This document shows positions 1 to 11,585 of a DNA stretch of 64,000 nt, piece by piece; positions within the stretch are counted from its first letter, which is position 1; every line of letters begins with the position of its first letter. The stretch comes from Armigeres subalbatus. Its lineage: Eukaryota > Arthropoda > Insecta > Diptera > Culicidae. The notes beneath the pieces were generated by a model, which searched no databases, was not told where the DNA came from, and worked only from the letters and a program-made list of their open reading frames with translations. The translations under genes and the position numbers were made by a program. Where the stretch lies: positions 242,783,047-242,847,046 of the forward strand of contig NC_085141.1 in the NCBI RefSeq assembly GCF_024139115.2. The letters are read 5' to 3'.

Positions 1-582
1 TAATCGAAGAAAGAAATCGATTATCGCAGATAATGAGAACCATTTGCCACTAATGATAGTGCAAAGAGCGGACCCGGTTTGAACAAGCCATGGGGTTGCA
101 TTTTCAGACGATTACTTTCGCCAATGCAACGGGATGATCTGAACCGGGTGATGCGATGGGAAGACGCCATCAACTCCAGCAATTGATGATGCTCCATGGT
201 GAGAAGCTATCGAATGGATGGTTCATTCGAAGAGCAAACTTGTCACAGCGGGAAGTCAATTGCCACTCGGGTGCTGCTGCTGCTGCAGGACTGTCTTTCC
301 AGAGAACTGATTGGGAATGTCGGATAATGTTATCTTTTAATTGACACTAGCTTGTGGGAAGTGATGGAATAAAAGATTCAGGTTCAGAGGCTTGGATGTT
401 ACAATTCTGTACGTTGATTAAAGTTATACATATTTGGATCTGAATTGGATACCATTGAAACGTTTGTGAAATTGTCTAAGGTTGATTGAATGAAAGAGTG
501 GCACACAAAACAAGGAAATGGTGAGCTCAAGATTTTATGATTTCAGAAACAGTAACCAATAAACCCGTCTTTTGACAGTTGA
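1..582. other. Unique flanking DNA, no gene recognised
   Basis: This is AT-moderate DNA with a short CTG run near 270-286. The only open frame, near 156-344, is short and has no recognisable motif. I see no repeat, RNA gene or element end before the 8-bp duplication at 583-590. Confidence 0.5.
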
Positions 583-874
583 ATTACGATTAGGGTGGTC
601 TAACCGGTAATACCGAAACCGGTAATACCGGTATTACCGGCCAATTTTGAGTACCGAAAATACCGGTATTTCCGGTATTTCAAATTTCGCTGTTCGTATA
701 AAAATCTCGAATAATAGTTTTCAGTTAAGCTAAAAATTCACCGCTAAAAATGCCGTAATAGTTCTCTTCCGGAGATAACATGTGAAAAATGATTTGCTGC
801 AAAAATATGTCCGTTCTCAATTCGGAAAAAAAAACTTGTATTGGTGACTGACACCAAGTCACGCTAGAATAGCA

Positions 875-1690
875 TGTTATCCATGCTCGAACGGTTCTAC
901 GAGTTTCAGGGGGCCCTTCAAAAGACTTTGATCGATTTGAAGCTGCAATCCAAACTTATCTTCCGTGGTTATGATTTTTGTTTTCGGTAGGTGAAATAAT
1001 GCAAGCCCTCGAACCTGTTCAAGCTGCTGTGGAACTACTCTGCCGACGTGGCAATTACCAAGCCACAGAAATTGCCACCGTTGCGATGCTCTCAAAAAAC
1101 GAATTCAAGAAACGATCAGAAATAATTGATTTTGACATTTTCTTCAATACATCCATCTTTGATTAAGCAAGTGGAGACAAGATCTTGAAGCAAAATGCAT
1201 TGGCAATGACCACCCCTGATAGCCGATGCATAGAAGATACCTCTGTAGACGATTTTTCTGGCTTATCAGTAAAAGAACAATTCGTTAAGAGACCGTAGCT
1301 CCGGAAACGAGTCAGCCTAGGGCTGAAAGTCTCCCTAATAAAGACAAAAAAAAAAAAAAAAGAGACCGTAGCAGAGCAAAATACTTTGCTGGTGGCAATT
1401 ACCTTGACGCCAGGATCCTTGCAAGCAATTCATGAAGATTTCTCCTACTATGAATCTATAGCGATTAAAGGCAAGTACTTGAGACTGATTTTCGACACTC
1501 TTGGAACCATTCCTCCAACTTCGATTGAATCAGAGAAAGCATTCTCAGCAGCTGGAAACATTGTCAACAAAATACGATGCGGATTGGGAAATGAATTGCT
1601 CAGTATGTTATGTCTACTTAAATTTCACTTTGCCCAGCTCAACCAGCAATGGTTTTTACCTTGGGTTTTTACACTTGAAGTTTAATAATA
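875..1690 (+). pseudogene. hAT transposase pseudogene (C-terminal half)
   Basis: Two blocks read in + frames. The first, about 890-1120, has MLSMLERFYEFQGAL followed after a frame change by MQALEPVQAAVELLCRR, which matches the LEP..AVE.LCRR stretch of one hAT transposase group. The second, 1386-1685, has IPPTSIESEKAFSAAG followed by an R..L and LKFHF. That is the hAT C-terminal dimerisation signature, P.TS.E.E.AFSAAG. The BED zinc finger, the N-terminal region and part of the catalytic core are missing. Stops and frameshifts separate the blocks, and the 61-bp insertion at 1300 lies between them. The family assignment is firm; an active product is excluded. Confidence 0.85.
1300..1360 (+). mobile_element. 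5-prime-truncated poly(A) retro-insertion nested in the hAT element
   Basis: A 61-bp segment contains AATAAAGAC and ends in a run of about 16 A. It is flanked by a 12-bp direct repeat AGAGACCGTAGC (1288-1299 and 1361-1372), the target duplication made by a LINE-type integration. Only the 3-prime tail of the source element is present. It interrupts the hAT transposase relic, so it arrived after the hAT. Confidence 0.85.
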
Positions 1691-1833
1691 AATATTGTTT
1701 TTCGCCCAAAAGTTTTTATATCTGAAATTTTCACAAATACCGGTTTTTACCGGTATTACCGGTATTGACTTCACCAAATACCGAATACCGGTATTTGTCG
1801 AAAATGGCCAATACCGACCACCCTAATTACGAT

Positions 1834-2051
1834 GATGCTTCTCCCCTTTGGAATTTGAAAAACCATTATTTTGTGAACTACTGTGCTTAAACTACGTACA
1901 GTAGCCATAAAACTTCTAAAGTAAGAAGTAATTGTACTTATTTAATCAGGAGAAAGCCTTTTTCTTTCGAAAAGTGTTTTAACTGAATCAGTTTTATTTT
2001 AATATGAAGAGAAACACGTTTTAATTAGAGATGGCGCAAAATAATCTATTA
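1834..2051. other. Unique spacer between the hAT relic and the minisatellite
   Basis: AT-rich DNA with no gene. An ATG at 2031 opens a frame that runs straight into the minisatellite. I treat this as chance, because the array is open in every frame. Confidence 0.5.
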
Positions 2052-5000
2052 CTTCCGTCGGAATTCTTGGAGGAACTTCCGGAGGAATTCCTGGAGGAAT
2101 TTTCGGAGGAATTCTTGGAGGAACTTCCGGAGGAATTCCTGGAGGAACTTCCGGAGGAATTCCTGGAGGAACTTCCGGAGGAATTCCTGGAGGAACTTCC
2201 GGAGGAATTCCTGGAGGAACTTCCGGAGAATTCCTGGAGGAACTTCCGGAGAATTCCTGGAGGAACTTCCGAAGAATTCCTGAATGAGCTTCCGGAGGAA
2301 TTCCTGGAGGAACTTCCGGAGGAATTCCTGAGGAACTTCCGGAGGAATTCCTGGAGGAACTTCCGGAGGAATTCCTGGAGGAACTTCCGGAGGAATTCCT
2401 GGAGGAACTTCCGGAGGAATTCCTGGAGGAACTTCCGGAGGAATTCCTGGAGGAACTTCCGGAGGAATTCCTGGAGGAACTTCCGGAGGAATTTCTGGAG
2501 GAACTTCCGGAGGAATTTCTGGAGGAACTTCCGGAGGAATTCCTGGAGGAACTTTCGGAGGAATTCCGGGAGGAACTTCCGGAGGAATTCCTGGAGGAAC
2601 TTCCGGAGGAATTCCTGGAGGAACTTCCGGAGGAATTCCTGGAGGAACTTCCGGAGGAATTCCTGGAGGAACTTCCGGAGGAATTCCTGGAGGAACTTCG
2701 GGCGTAATTCCTGGAGTAACTTCCGGCGTAATTCCTGGAGTAACTTCCGGCGTAATTCCTGGAGTAACTTCCGGCGTAATTCCTGAAGTAACTTCCGGAG
2801 GAATTCCTGGAGGAACTTCCGTAAGAATTCCTGGAGGAACTTCCGGAGGAATTCCTGGAGGAACTACCGGAGGAATTCCTGGAGGAACTTCCGGAGGAAT
2901 TTCTGGAGGAACTTCCGGAGGAATTCCTGGAGGAACTTTCGGAGGAATTCCTGGAGGAACTTCCGGAGGAATTCCTGGAGGAACTTCCGGAGGAATTCCT
3001 GGAGGAACTTCCGGAGGAATTCCTGGAGGAACTTCCGGAGGAATTCCTGGAGGAACTTCCGGAGGAATTCCTGGAGGAACTTCCGGAGGAATTCCTGGAG
3101 GAACTTCCGGAGGAATTCCTGGAGGAACTTCCGGAGGAATTCCTGGAGGAGCTTCGGAGGAATTCCTGGAGGAACTTCCGGAGGAATTCCTGGAGGAACT
3201 TTCGGAGGAACTCCTGGAGGAACTTTCGGAGGAATTCCTGGAGGAACTTCCGGAGGAATTCCTGGAGGAACTTCCGGAGGAATTCCTGGAGGAACTTCCG
3301 GAGGAATTCCTGGAGGAACTTCCGGAGGAATTCCTGGAGGAACTTCCGGAGGAATTCCTGGAGGAACTTCCGGAGGAATTCCTGGAGGAACTTCAGGAGG
3401 AACTCCTGGAGGAACTTCCGGAGGAATTCCTGGAGGAACTTCCGGAGGAATTCCTGGAGGAACTTCCGGAGGAATTCCTGGAGGAACTTCCGGAGGAATT
3501 CCTGGAGGAACTTCCGGAGGAATTCCTGGAGGAACTTCCGGAGGAATTCCTGGAGGAACTTCCGGAGGAATTCCTGGAGGAACTTCCGGAGGAATTCCTG
3601 GAGGAACTTGGAAGAGGAGGAATTCCTGGAGGAACTTCCGGAGGAATTCCTGGAGGAAATTCCGGAGGAATTCCTGGAGGAACTTTCGGAGGAATTCCTG
3701 GAGGAACTTTCGGAGGGATTGCTGGAGGAGAGTTCGGAGGTATTCCTGGAGGAGATTCCGGAGGGATTCCTGGAGGAACTTCCGGAGGAATTCCTGGAGG
3801 AACTTCCGGAGGAATTCCTGGAGGAACTTCCGGAGGAATTCCTGGAGGAACTTCGGAGGAATTCCTGGAGGAACTTCCGGAGGAATTCCTGGAGGAACTT
3901 CCGGAGGAATTCCTGGAGGAACTTCGGAGGAATTCCTGGAGGAACTTCCGGAGGAATTCCTGGAGGAACTTCGGAGGAATTCCTGGAGGAACTTCGGAGG
4001 AATTCCTGGAGGAACTTCCGGAGGAATTCCTGGAGGAACTTCCGGAGGAATGCCTGGATGAACCTCCGGAGGAATTCCTGGAAGGAACTGGAGGAATTCC
4101 TGGAGGAACTTCCGGAGGAATTCCTGGAGGAACTTCCGGAGGAATTCCTGGAGGAACTTCCGGAGGAATTCCTGGAGGAACTTCCGGAGGAGGAATTCCT
4201 GGAGGAACTTCCGGAGGAGGAATTCCTGGAGGAACTTTCGGAGGAGGAATTCCTGGAGGAACTTCCAGAGGAATTCCCGGAGGAATTCCCGGAGGAACTT
4301 CCGGAGGAATTCCCGGAGGAACTTCCGGAGGAATTCCCGGAGGAACTTCCGGAGGAATTCCCGGAGGAACTTCGGAGGAATTCCTGAGGAACTTCGGAGG
4401 AATTCCTGGAGGAACTTCCGGAGGAATTCCTGGAGGAACTTCCGGAGGAATTCCTGGAGGAACTTCCGGAGGAATTCCTGGAGGAACTTCCGGAGGAATT
4501 CCTGGAGGAACTTCGGAGGAATTCCTGGAGGAACTTCCGGAGGAATTCCTGGAGGAACTTCGGAGGAATTCCTGGAGGAACTTCCGGAGGAATTCCTGGA
4601 GGAACTTCCGGAGGAATTCCTGGAGGAACTTCGGAGGAATTCCTGGAGAACTTCCGGAGGAATTCCTGGAGGAACTTCGGAGGAATTCCTGGAGGAACTT
4701 CGGAGGAATTCCTGGAGGAACTTCCGGAGGAATTCTGGAGGAACTTCCGGAGGAATTCCTGGAGGAACTTCCGGAGGAATTCCTGGAGGAACTTCCGGAG
4801 GAATTCCTGGAGGAACTTCCGGAGGAATTCCTGGAGGAACTTCCGGAGGAATTCCTGGAGGAACTTCCGGAGGAATTCCTGGAGGAACTTCCGGAGGAAT
4901 TCCGGGAGGAACTTCCGAAGTAATTCCTGGAGGAACTGGAGGAACTTCCGGAGGAATTCCTGGAGGAACTTCCGGAGGAATTCCTTTGAGGAACTTCCGG

Positions 5001-7180
5001 AGGAATTCTGGAGGAACTTCCGGAGGAATTCCTGGAGGAAATTCGGAGGAATTCCTGGAGGAACTTCCGGAGCAATTCCTGGAGGAACTTCCGGAGGAAT
5101 TCCTGGAGGAACTTCCGGAGGAATTCCTGGAGGAACTTCCGGAGGAATTCCTGGAGGAACTTCCGGAGGAATTCCTGGAGGAACTTCCGGAGGAATTCCT
5201 GGAGGAACTTCCGGAGGAATTCCTGGAGGAACTTCCTGGAGGAATTCCTGGAGGAACTTCCGGAGGAATTCCTGGAGAAACTTCCGGAGGAATTCCTGGA
5301 GGAATTTCCGGAGGAATTCCTGGAGGAACTTCGGAGGAATTCCTGGAGGAACTTCGGAGGAATTCCTGGAGGAACTTCCGAGGAATTCCTGGAGGAACTT
5401 CCGGAGGAATTCCTGGAGGAACTTCCGGAGGAATTCCTGGAGGAACTTCCGGAGGAATTCCTGAGGAACTTCCGGAGGAATTCCTGGAGGAACTTCCGGA
5501 GGAATTCCTGGAGGAACTTCCGGAGGAATTCCTGGAGGAACTTCCGGAGGAATTCCTGGAGGAACTTCCGGAGGAATTCCTGGAGGAACTTCCGGAGGAA
5601 TTCCTGGAGAATCTCCTGAAGGAATTTCTAAAAAAAAATCCGGTGGAATTCCTGGAGGAACTTCCGGAGGAATTCCTGGAGGAACTTCCGGAGCAATTCC
5701 TGGAGGAACTTCCGGAGGAATTCCTGGAGGAACTTCCGGAGGAATTCCTGGAGGAACTTCCGGAGGAATTCCTGGAGGAACTTCCGGAGGAATTCCTGGA
5801 GGAACTTCCTGAGGAATTCCTGGAGGAACTTCCGGAGGAATTCCTGGAGGAACTTCCGGAGGAATTCCTGGAGGAACTTCCGGAGGAATTCCTGGAGGAA
5901 CTTCCGGAGGAATTCCTGGAGGAACTTCCGGAGGAATTCCTGGAGGAACTTTCGGAGGAATTCCTGGAGGAACTTCCGGAGGAATTCCTGGAGGAACTTC
6001 CGGAGGAATTCCTAGAGGATCTCCCAGAGGAATTCTTAGAAGAACTTCCGGAGGAATTCCTGGGGGAACTTCCGGAGCAATTACTGGAGAAACTTCCGAA
6101 GGAACTTCCGGAAGAATTCATGCAGGAACTTTGGGAGGTATTCCTGGAGGAACTTCCGAGGAAATTCCTGGAGGAGCTGGCAGAGGAATTCCTGGAGGAA
6201 CTTCCGGAGGAATTCCTGGAGGAACTCCGGAGGAATTCCTGGAGGAACTTCCGGAGGAATTCCTGGAGGAACTTCCGGAGGAATTCCTGGAGAACTTCGG
6301 AGGAAATCCTGGAGGAACTTCGGAGGAATTCCTGGAGGAACTTCGGAGGAATTCTGGAGGAACTTCGGAGGAATTCCTGGAGGAACTTCCGGAGGAATTC
6401 CTGGAGGAACTTCAGGAGGAATTCCTGGAGGAACTTCGGAGGAATTCCTGGAGGAACTTCCAGTGGAATTCCTGGAGGAACTTCCGGTGGAATTCCTGGA
6501 GGAACTTCCGGAGGAATTCCTGGAGGAACTTCCGGAGGAACTTCCGAGGAATTCCTGGAGGAACTTCGGAGGAATTCCTGGAGGAACTTCCGGAGGAATT
6601 CTGGAGGAACTTCCGGAGGATTTCCTGGAGGAACTTCCGGAGGATTTCCTGGAGGAACTTCCGGAGAATTCCTGGAGGAACTTCCGGAGGAATTCCTGGA
6701 GGAACTTCGGAGGGAGGAACTTCCGGAGGAACTTCGGAGGAACTTCCGGAGGAACTTCCGGAGGAACTTCGGAGGAATTCCTAAAGGAACTTCCGGAGAA
6801 AGTCCTGGAGGAACTTCCGGAGAAAGTCCTAGAGGAACTTCCGGAGGAATTCCTGGAGGAACTTCCGGAGGAATTCCTGGAGGAACTTCCGGAGGATTTC
6901 CTGGAAGGAACTTCCGGAGGAATTCCTGGAGGAACTTCCGGAGGAATTCCTTTCGGAGGAATTCCTGGAGGAACTTCCGGAGGAATTCCTGGAGGAACTT
7001 CCGGAGGAATTCCTGGAGGAACTTCCGGAGGAATTCCTGGAGGAACTTCCGGAGGAATTCCTGGAGGAACTTCCGGAGGAATTCCTGGAGGAACTTCTGG
7101 AGGAATTCCTGGAGGAACTCCCGGAGGAATTCCTGGAGGAACTTCCGGAGGAATTCCTGGAGGAGCTTCCGGAGGAATTT
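2052..7180. repeat. 5.1-kb minisatellite, 24-bp unit of two 12-bp halves
   Basis: The unit is GGAGGAACTTCC followed by GGAGGAATTCCT, repeated with few changes for 5,129 bp (about 214 unit lengths). The halves differ at two or three bases, so the 24-mer probably arose by duplication of a 12-mer. The period is divisible by 3 and no frame of the unit has a stop. Frames on both strands therefore stay open for long stretches: [16 protein letters not shown] and RRNSWRNF on +, [16 protein letters not shown] and KFLQEFLR on -. These account for apparent proteins of up to 1,085 residues, which I do not call as genes. Each unit holds the palindrome AGGAATTCCT (an EcoRI site) and ACTTCCGG. Local variant blocks are described in the findings. 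Confidence 0.97.
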
Positions 7181-7393
7181 ATGAACGAGTGTTCAGAGAA
7201 ATTCGGAAGAATTTTTATTGTATGAAATTAGTTCAAGCCGATCCACCCACTATTTTCGGTCCTAATTTAGCAGACATATCGCTTCATAAATCATGATTCA
7301 ATCGAATACCTTTTCTTTTTACTTTAGCAGGTAAACAACTCCAAAGTGCGTGTGATCATTCACGAGCGATAGGAAATATCGATAACCGTCCTT
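7181..7393. other. Unique DNA 3-prime of the minisatellite
   Basis: AT-rich, no gene. At 7328-7331 a pyrimidine tract ends in TTTAGCAG followed by GTAAAC, a juxtaposed 3-prime/5-prime splice-site-like sequence. It is weaker than the one at 18571. Confidence 0.4.
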
Positions 7394-7556
7394 TTTTAAA
7401 CATTGTATATCTAATCTCGAGTCACCACGAGTACGTTGGCCTATGTCCTTATTTTACTAACTTAATAATAAGATAATATCGATTGTACATATCACAATGA
7501 GCCGTGGCTCCGTAAAGTGTGATACACGGCTGAACCTACCAAATAAACAAACTTGA
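7394..7556 (+). mobile_element. 3-prime-end fragment of a dispersed non-LTR-like repeat, copy 1
   Basis: This segment is a diverged direct copy of 21678-21836. Shared blocks include TTTTAAACATTGTA, GAGTCACCACGAGTACGTTG, GGCTCCGTAAAGTG and CCTACCAAATAAA, in the same order and spacing. The A-rich AATAAA-bearing end suggests a retrotransposon 3-prime terminus on the + strand. The clade cannot be told from this piece. Confidence 0.6.
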
Positions 7557-9759
7557 AGAAAATAATATTTTCTTCCTAAACCACATATTGTAATGTCGGT
7601 CTGATGACTAACATGAAACAGTTCCACTCATATGCATCATTTGCATGATCTCCCAGATCATTCCGACCGGCTCCGATTCCAATAAGCACCATCGGAACAA
7701 CCTTTCGAAACACTCCACACTTTTATTTGCTTTTCCGCCGAACTGAATCCGACCATGAGCCATGTCGAGTAATGAAAACTTCGGCTGAAAACATCTCAGA
7801 AGGTGTAAAGGCTTCAAATTCTTCCAATTTTACACGCTTGTTCTCGGTCATAAATTTTCGGGAAAAAACCGCAGCTTATCATGTGTCCCCATAACTCTTT
7901 CGCATAGCTGTCACGGGTGACATTTTATAGCGAAGAAGACAACATTGGCGTCATCGCAGCGGGTTGATCTCCGTGCGGAGGTTTGGATTGCGGTTAACGT
8001 GTGCGGTGCAACGTTGGAGAACTTTTATAGCCGCACACGTTCTCCAGCCAGAGGCAGGCGGCAGTCGGTCGTGTGAGACAAGCCTGGCCATTTTTTTCAC
8101 TTTCGCTTTCCGTCTTGAGAAAACCGAGTTGCGTCGTCGTGTGTCGATTCGCCGTTTAATCCCTGCCATATACAAGACGCTGGATCGTTGTATAGACAAG
8201 AACCTCCATTCATTTTCCCTGCATTTAGAGTAAATCTCGCGCGCTCGCATTTCAGCATGTTATGTCAATCACGTGGTAATTTCCTTCGTGCTTTTTTTCC
8301 CTGCCATTCTAATCCTGCATCCATTTACAAAGAAAATGATTTTCTGCGCTCGGTACTGCAGAAAATAAATTTATGCAGCACATGTTCCCAGAGAGAGAAG
8401 TAGAAGCATTTGTTCGCCTTTTTGCCCTTTTTACCAACCAGTGAAACGGTGAGACGTTGACTTGTGGCTCGTCATACAAGTCAAAACTGAGCACCTAACG
8501 CCCGGGATGATGCTTCGTTTGATGGTGACGATGCACAGTTTGATATTTTGCAATCCTATTGGACAAAATTATTTAAACTTCGTAGATTGTAAAAGATTGA
8601 ACAAAATTATTGAACGCATAAAACGTTCGTTTTGTAGCGAAAAATAATTTTATGATAGTTCACAGACACCTGAGACAGGCTTCAATTTTGACCAGACAGA
8701 TACTGCCCGTGCGATACTGGTTGCTGCCTTTGACTAGGAGCACACAAAACTGTCGGAATTATTTTCCATACAGACAACAACAAGGGCAGCGACAAAAAAA
8801 TTGATCAACTTCAGAGAGCATTCCGAGATGCACCCACTTGGCTTTTGCGGCCCCGGCAAACCATCATCCATCGTTTGTCGGCGTCATTTCAATCTTGGAT
8901 CTGCTCCCCCTGCAGAACCATTCCGCAGCTTCCAAACACCCGAATGCATCTCTTCTAACAGCGCAGTGAAGATGCTGCTGCTGCTTCTATTGGAGATGCA
9001 GAACCTACAACATGAGGGAGCGCGAATCTTTTGCGCTATGATTATGAATGGCGACGTAACATAATTTGATGTGACAGGATGGTTATTACTCTCCTTCGCT
9101 TCTCGTGGCGGAGAGGGTCGTCCAAGCCCGGCGCGGGTCGAGTGTATGTTTTTGAACTCCCGACGAGTGGTGCAGTGTGAAGATGAATTCATAAAAATGC
9201 TAATTTTACAACACATGATTCCATTTTTCCTGCCTTATGCTGCCTTTTTTTCGGAAGATTGGATGCAGACGTGTGGAATGGGACGACACCCGGAAAGTGG
9301 TGAGATTCTATCAGTCATAGAGTGAGAGTGCGGAGTACGTCGAGTTGATTTTCTCGCGTCTGATGTTTTCACGCCATCAGAAGATTTGTTGGCTTATGAT
9401 CTGTCCTGCAACGGAATGATCTGTGGGGATCATTTGGATCATGGAGCAAATAAAAACAAACGATCTTGATAGTTATTGTCAGTGGATGGTTGATGAGTTG
9501 TCTTAGCTGGAAATTATGTGTGAATGGAATTAGTTTGTGCAGTTTGGTACTGTTTCCATCAGTGAAGATTGCATTCCTCGCTTATTTTTTTTAAAAAAGA
9601 TGTTTAAGTAGCATTGGCGATCAACCCGTCAATTGAAACTGCCTTTCCTGGAGTTATTTAATTATTTTGAAAACTGTTTGGACAGTACTTGACAGAAATT
9701 TGACATATTTAAACGATAGGAGTTAAGCTTAATGGCATGGTAGTACAAAAAAGTAGTTG
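7557..9759. other. Largely unique DNA, no gene recognised
   Basis: Mixed-composition DNA with moderate GC between about 7950 and 9300. The open frames are all under 115 codons, overlap on both strands and carry no recognisable motif. I found no inverted-repeat ends, arrays or RNA genes here. The stretch may hold intronic or regulatory sequence, but nothing visible supports a specific call. Confidence 0.45.
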
Positions 9760-9950
9760 GTTTATATGAGGAAGGGCTTTTTGGAAGAAATTCATTCGGC
9801 CAAAAGCCATTTGATCGAATATACCATTTTGCCAAACAAAAAATTAGGTCGAATGCCATCTGGCCAGAGGTCATTTGACCGGACGGGTCACACGGCCGAA
9901 AATGTCGGTTGACCGAATAGACCATTTGGCCCATTTTGCTGAACGATACA

Positions 9951-10016
9951 GGTGTGCACTGGACCGGCGGTCGGTGGCGGCTGAATCGGCGTGGCGTTTT
10001 TTCATTGCTTTTCGAA
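9951..10016 (+). mobile_element. Possible terminal fragment of the GCC-rich hAT family
   Basis: The sequence begins CAGGTGTGCACTGGACCGG and continues GC-rich. It partly resembles the inverted right end of the element at 11526-13376 (GAGGTGTGCGCCGG). AT-rich sequence from 10392 to about 10735 also resembles the interior of that element, so a decayed relative may sit inside the foldback. The match is short. Confidence 0.35.
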
Positions 10017-10018
10017 TA

Positions 10019-10389
10019 CAGTCGACTCTCTAAATCTCGATGTTCTATATCGCGACATCTCTCCCTATGTCGATGGTTTCCTCGGTCCCTTCGATATACA
10101 TACATTTGGGCATTATGCATATCGACAACCTCCCTATCTCGATATCTCTCTATCTCGATGGGTTCTGATCATATTTCGTTCTGGATTCACTCTCCTTATA
10201 TTGATATGTTCAAATTGTTGGCTACTAGACCATCTTTGGACAATAACAAACATATCAACAACAAGAAATGACATTTGTTTTGTTGTCGTTTTTCATGAGT
10301 TGTCTTGGATCTAGTACCCATTCCAATTTTTCTTATATTCCTGGATCTTTTCCTATCTCGATGGACTCTGCAGTATCGAGAGGCGACTG
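10019..10389. mobile_element. TA-flanked MITE, pogo/Tigger-like (371 bp)
   Basis: The left end CAGTCGACTCTCTAAATCTC and the right end ATCGAGAGGCGACTG are inverted relatives, flanked by TA (10017-10018 and 10390-10391). Interior copies of TATCTCGAT occur in both halves. CAGT-type termini with TATCTCGA subterminal repeats are typical of pogo/Tigger-group Tc1-mariner elements. There is no transposase. Confidence 0.8.
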
Positions 10390-11289
10390 TACTTTCAATA
10401 CACCAACGGATTTTTTTTTTAATTTCACTGGAAAAATCTAATCAACCTACCCAGAAAATTCCTTCAAAATCGCCACCAGCAATTTGTTGGAAATTCAACG
10501 GAAAATTCTATAGAAAGTCCTAGACAAGCTTTTTAGAATTTGGATTGTTTGGAATTGGAAATGTTTGTAGTTTATAACAAAAATTAAAAATTTCCCGGAA
10601 AAATCTTAGAAGTTTCCATGCGATATTCTTCAGAATTTCGATATATTGTTCGAAATTTTGACAAGAAATTGTTCCAAATTTCCATGGTTTGGCGTCGTTT
10701 GGTAGAAAAGGCAACTAGGTAGAAAATGTCATTTGGTTCAACGGCTCATATGGCCGAAAACGTCATTTGCTGATACTCGAATGACCAAAAATGTAGTCCC
10801 GTTCGGCCATTTGGACAAATAAGTCATTTGGCCGAATAGGACATTTGGTAGAATAGGACATTTGGCCGAGTAGGAGATTTGGCCGAATAGAACATTTGAA
10901 CATTTAGCCGAATAGGTCATTTGGCCGAGTAGGTCATTTGGCCGAATAGACCATTTGGCCGAATATGAAATTTGGCCGAAAAGGACATTTCTCCGATTGT
11001 CCTATTAAGCCAAATGTCCTATTCGCCAAATATCCTACTCGGCTAAATAACATATTCGGCCAAGTGACTTATTCGGCCAAATGACCTATTCAGTCAAATG
11101 ATCTATTCGGCCTAATATCCTATTCGGCTAAATGTCTCATTCGGCCACATGACCCTTTCGGCCAAATGACTTTCGGCCTAATGGTCTGTTTGGCAAAATG
11201 GTATATTCGGCAAAACGGGCCTTCCTCGAACAGGCCATCTGGCCGTTAACGTCGTTTGGCCGAATAGGTCATTTGTCCGGAAAAACGGA

Positions 11290-11525
11290 TCGCAAATCAG
11301 ATGGCAAGCCGAATGGCACGTTAGATGGCAAATCAGATGCTAATGTGGACAGCAAGTCAGATGGAAACTCGAAGATCAATTAAAATGTCATGGCAAGCAT
11401 GTGATTAGTCGAATGGCAAGTTAGATAGCCAGTCTGGCAGGTCAGATGGCAAGGAAGTTGGTAAATCAGATGGTAAGGCAGATGGCAAGTCAGTTGGAAA
11501 GTCAAATGGTAAGGCAGATGGCAAG
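11290..11525. repeat. GGCAAGTCAG 12-bp minisatellite, left block
   Basis: Diverged copies of GGCAAGTCAGAT run up to the insertion point of the hAT-type element at 11526. The main block resumes at 13377. The final ATGGCAAG (11518-11525) is the left target duplication of that element. Confidence 0.85.
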
Positions 11526-11585
11526 TAGAGCTATGCGCCGCCGCGCCACGCCGCCGCCGCCGGCATTTTTGCTTTTTCAGTTAAA

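Larger units (their letters stand above)
591..1825 (+). mobile_element. Degenerate hAT transposon with complete ends (1,235 bp)
   Basis: The ends are inverted repeats, TAGGGTGGTC on the left and GACCACCCTA on the right. They are flanked by a perfect 8-bp duplication ATTACGAT (583-590 and 1826-1833), which is the hAT hallmark. Both subterminal regions are packed with short copies of ACCGGTATT and AATACCGG, which resemble transposase-binding repeats. Two transposase remnants lie inside on the + strand, at about 890-1166 and 1386-1685. The element is far shorter than an autonomous hAT (usually 2.5-4 kb), is frameshifted and carries a nested retro-insertion at 1300-1360. It cannot encode an active transposase. 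Confidence 0.93.
9760..11260. mobile_element. Foldback-like element with arms of GGCCGAAT minisatellite
   Basis: The left segment (GAGGAAGGGC at 9768, then ATATACCATTTTGCCAAAC) is inverted in the right segment (GTTTGGCAAAATGGTATAT near 11190, GGGCCTTCCTC at 11217). Between them, 10735-11000 is an array of about 17-bp units CATTTGGCCGAATAGG. Near 11000 the array flips orientation and continues to about 11200 as CCTATTCGGCCAAATG. The structure is a long imperfect inverted repeat made of minisatellite. It is interrupted by hAT-like DNA from about 9950 and by the TA-flanked element at 10019-10389. I could not identify a clean target duplication, so the outer limits are approximate. Confidence 0.7.

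Noticed and set aside
2052..7180. CRISPR-like regular repetition
   Set aside because: There are no unique spacers between repeats, and the genome is eukaryotic.
2031..7296. Long ORFs (up to 1,085 residues) on both strands of the 24-bp array
   Set aside because: Frames on both strands stay open because the unit length is a multiple of 3 with no stop in any frame. No promoter, start context or conserved flanking domain supports expression.
9662..10120. 152-codon minus ORF
   Set aside because: It runs through the inverted GGCCGAAT arm and the end of a MITE; it is a chance frame.
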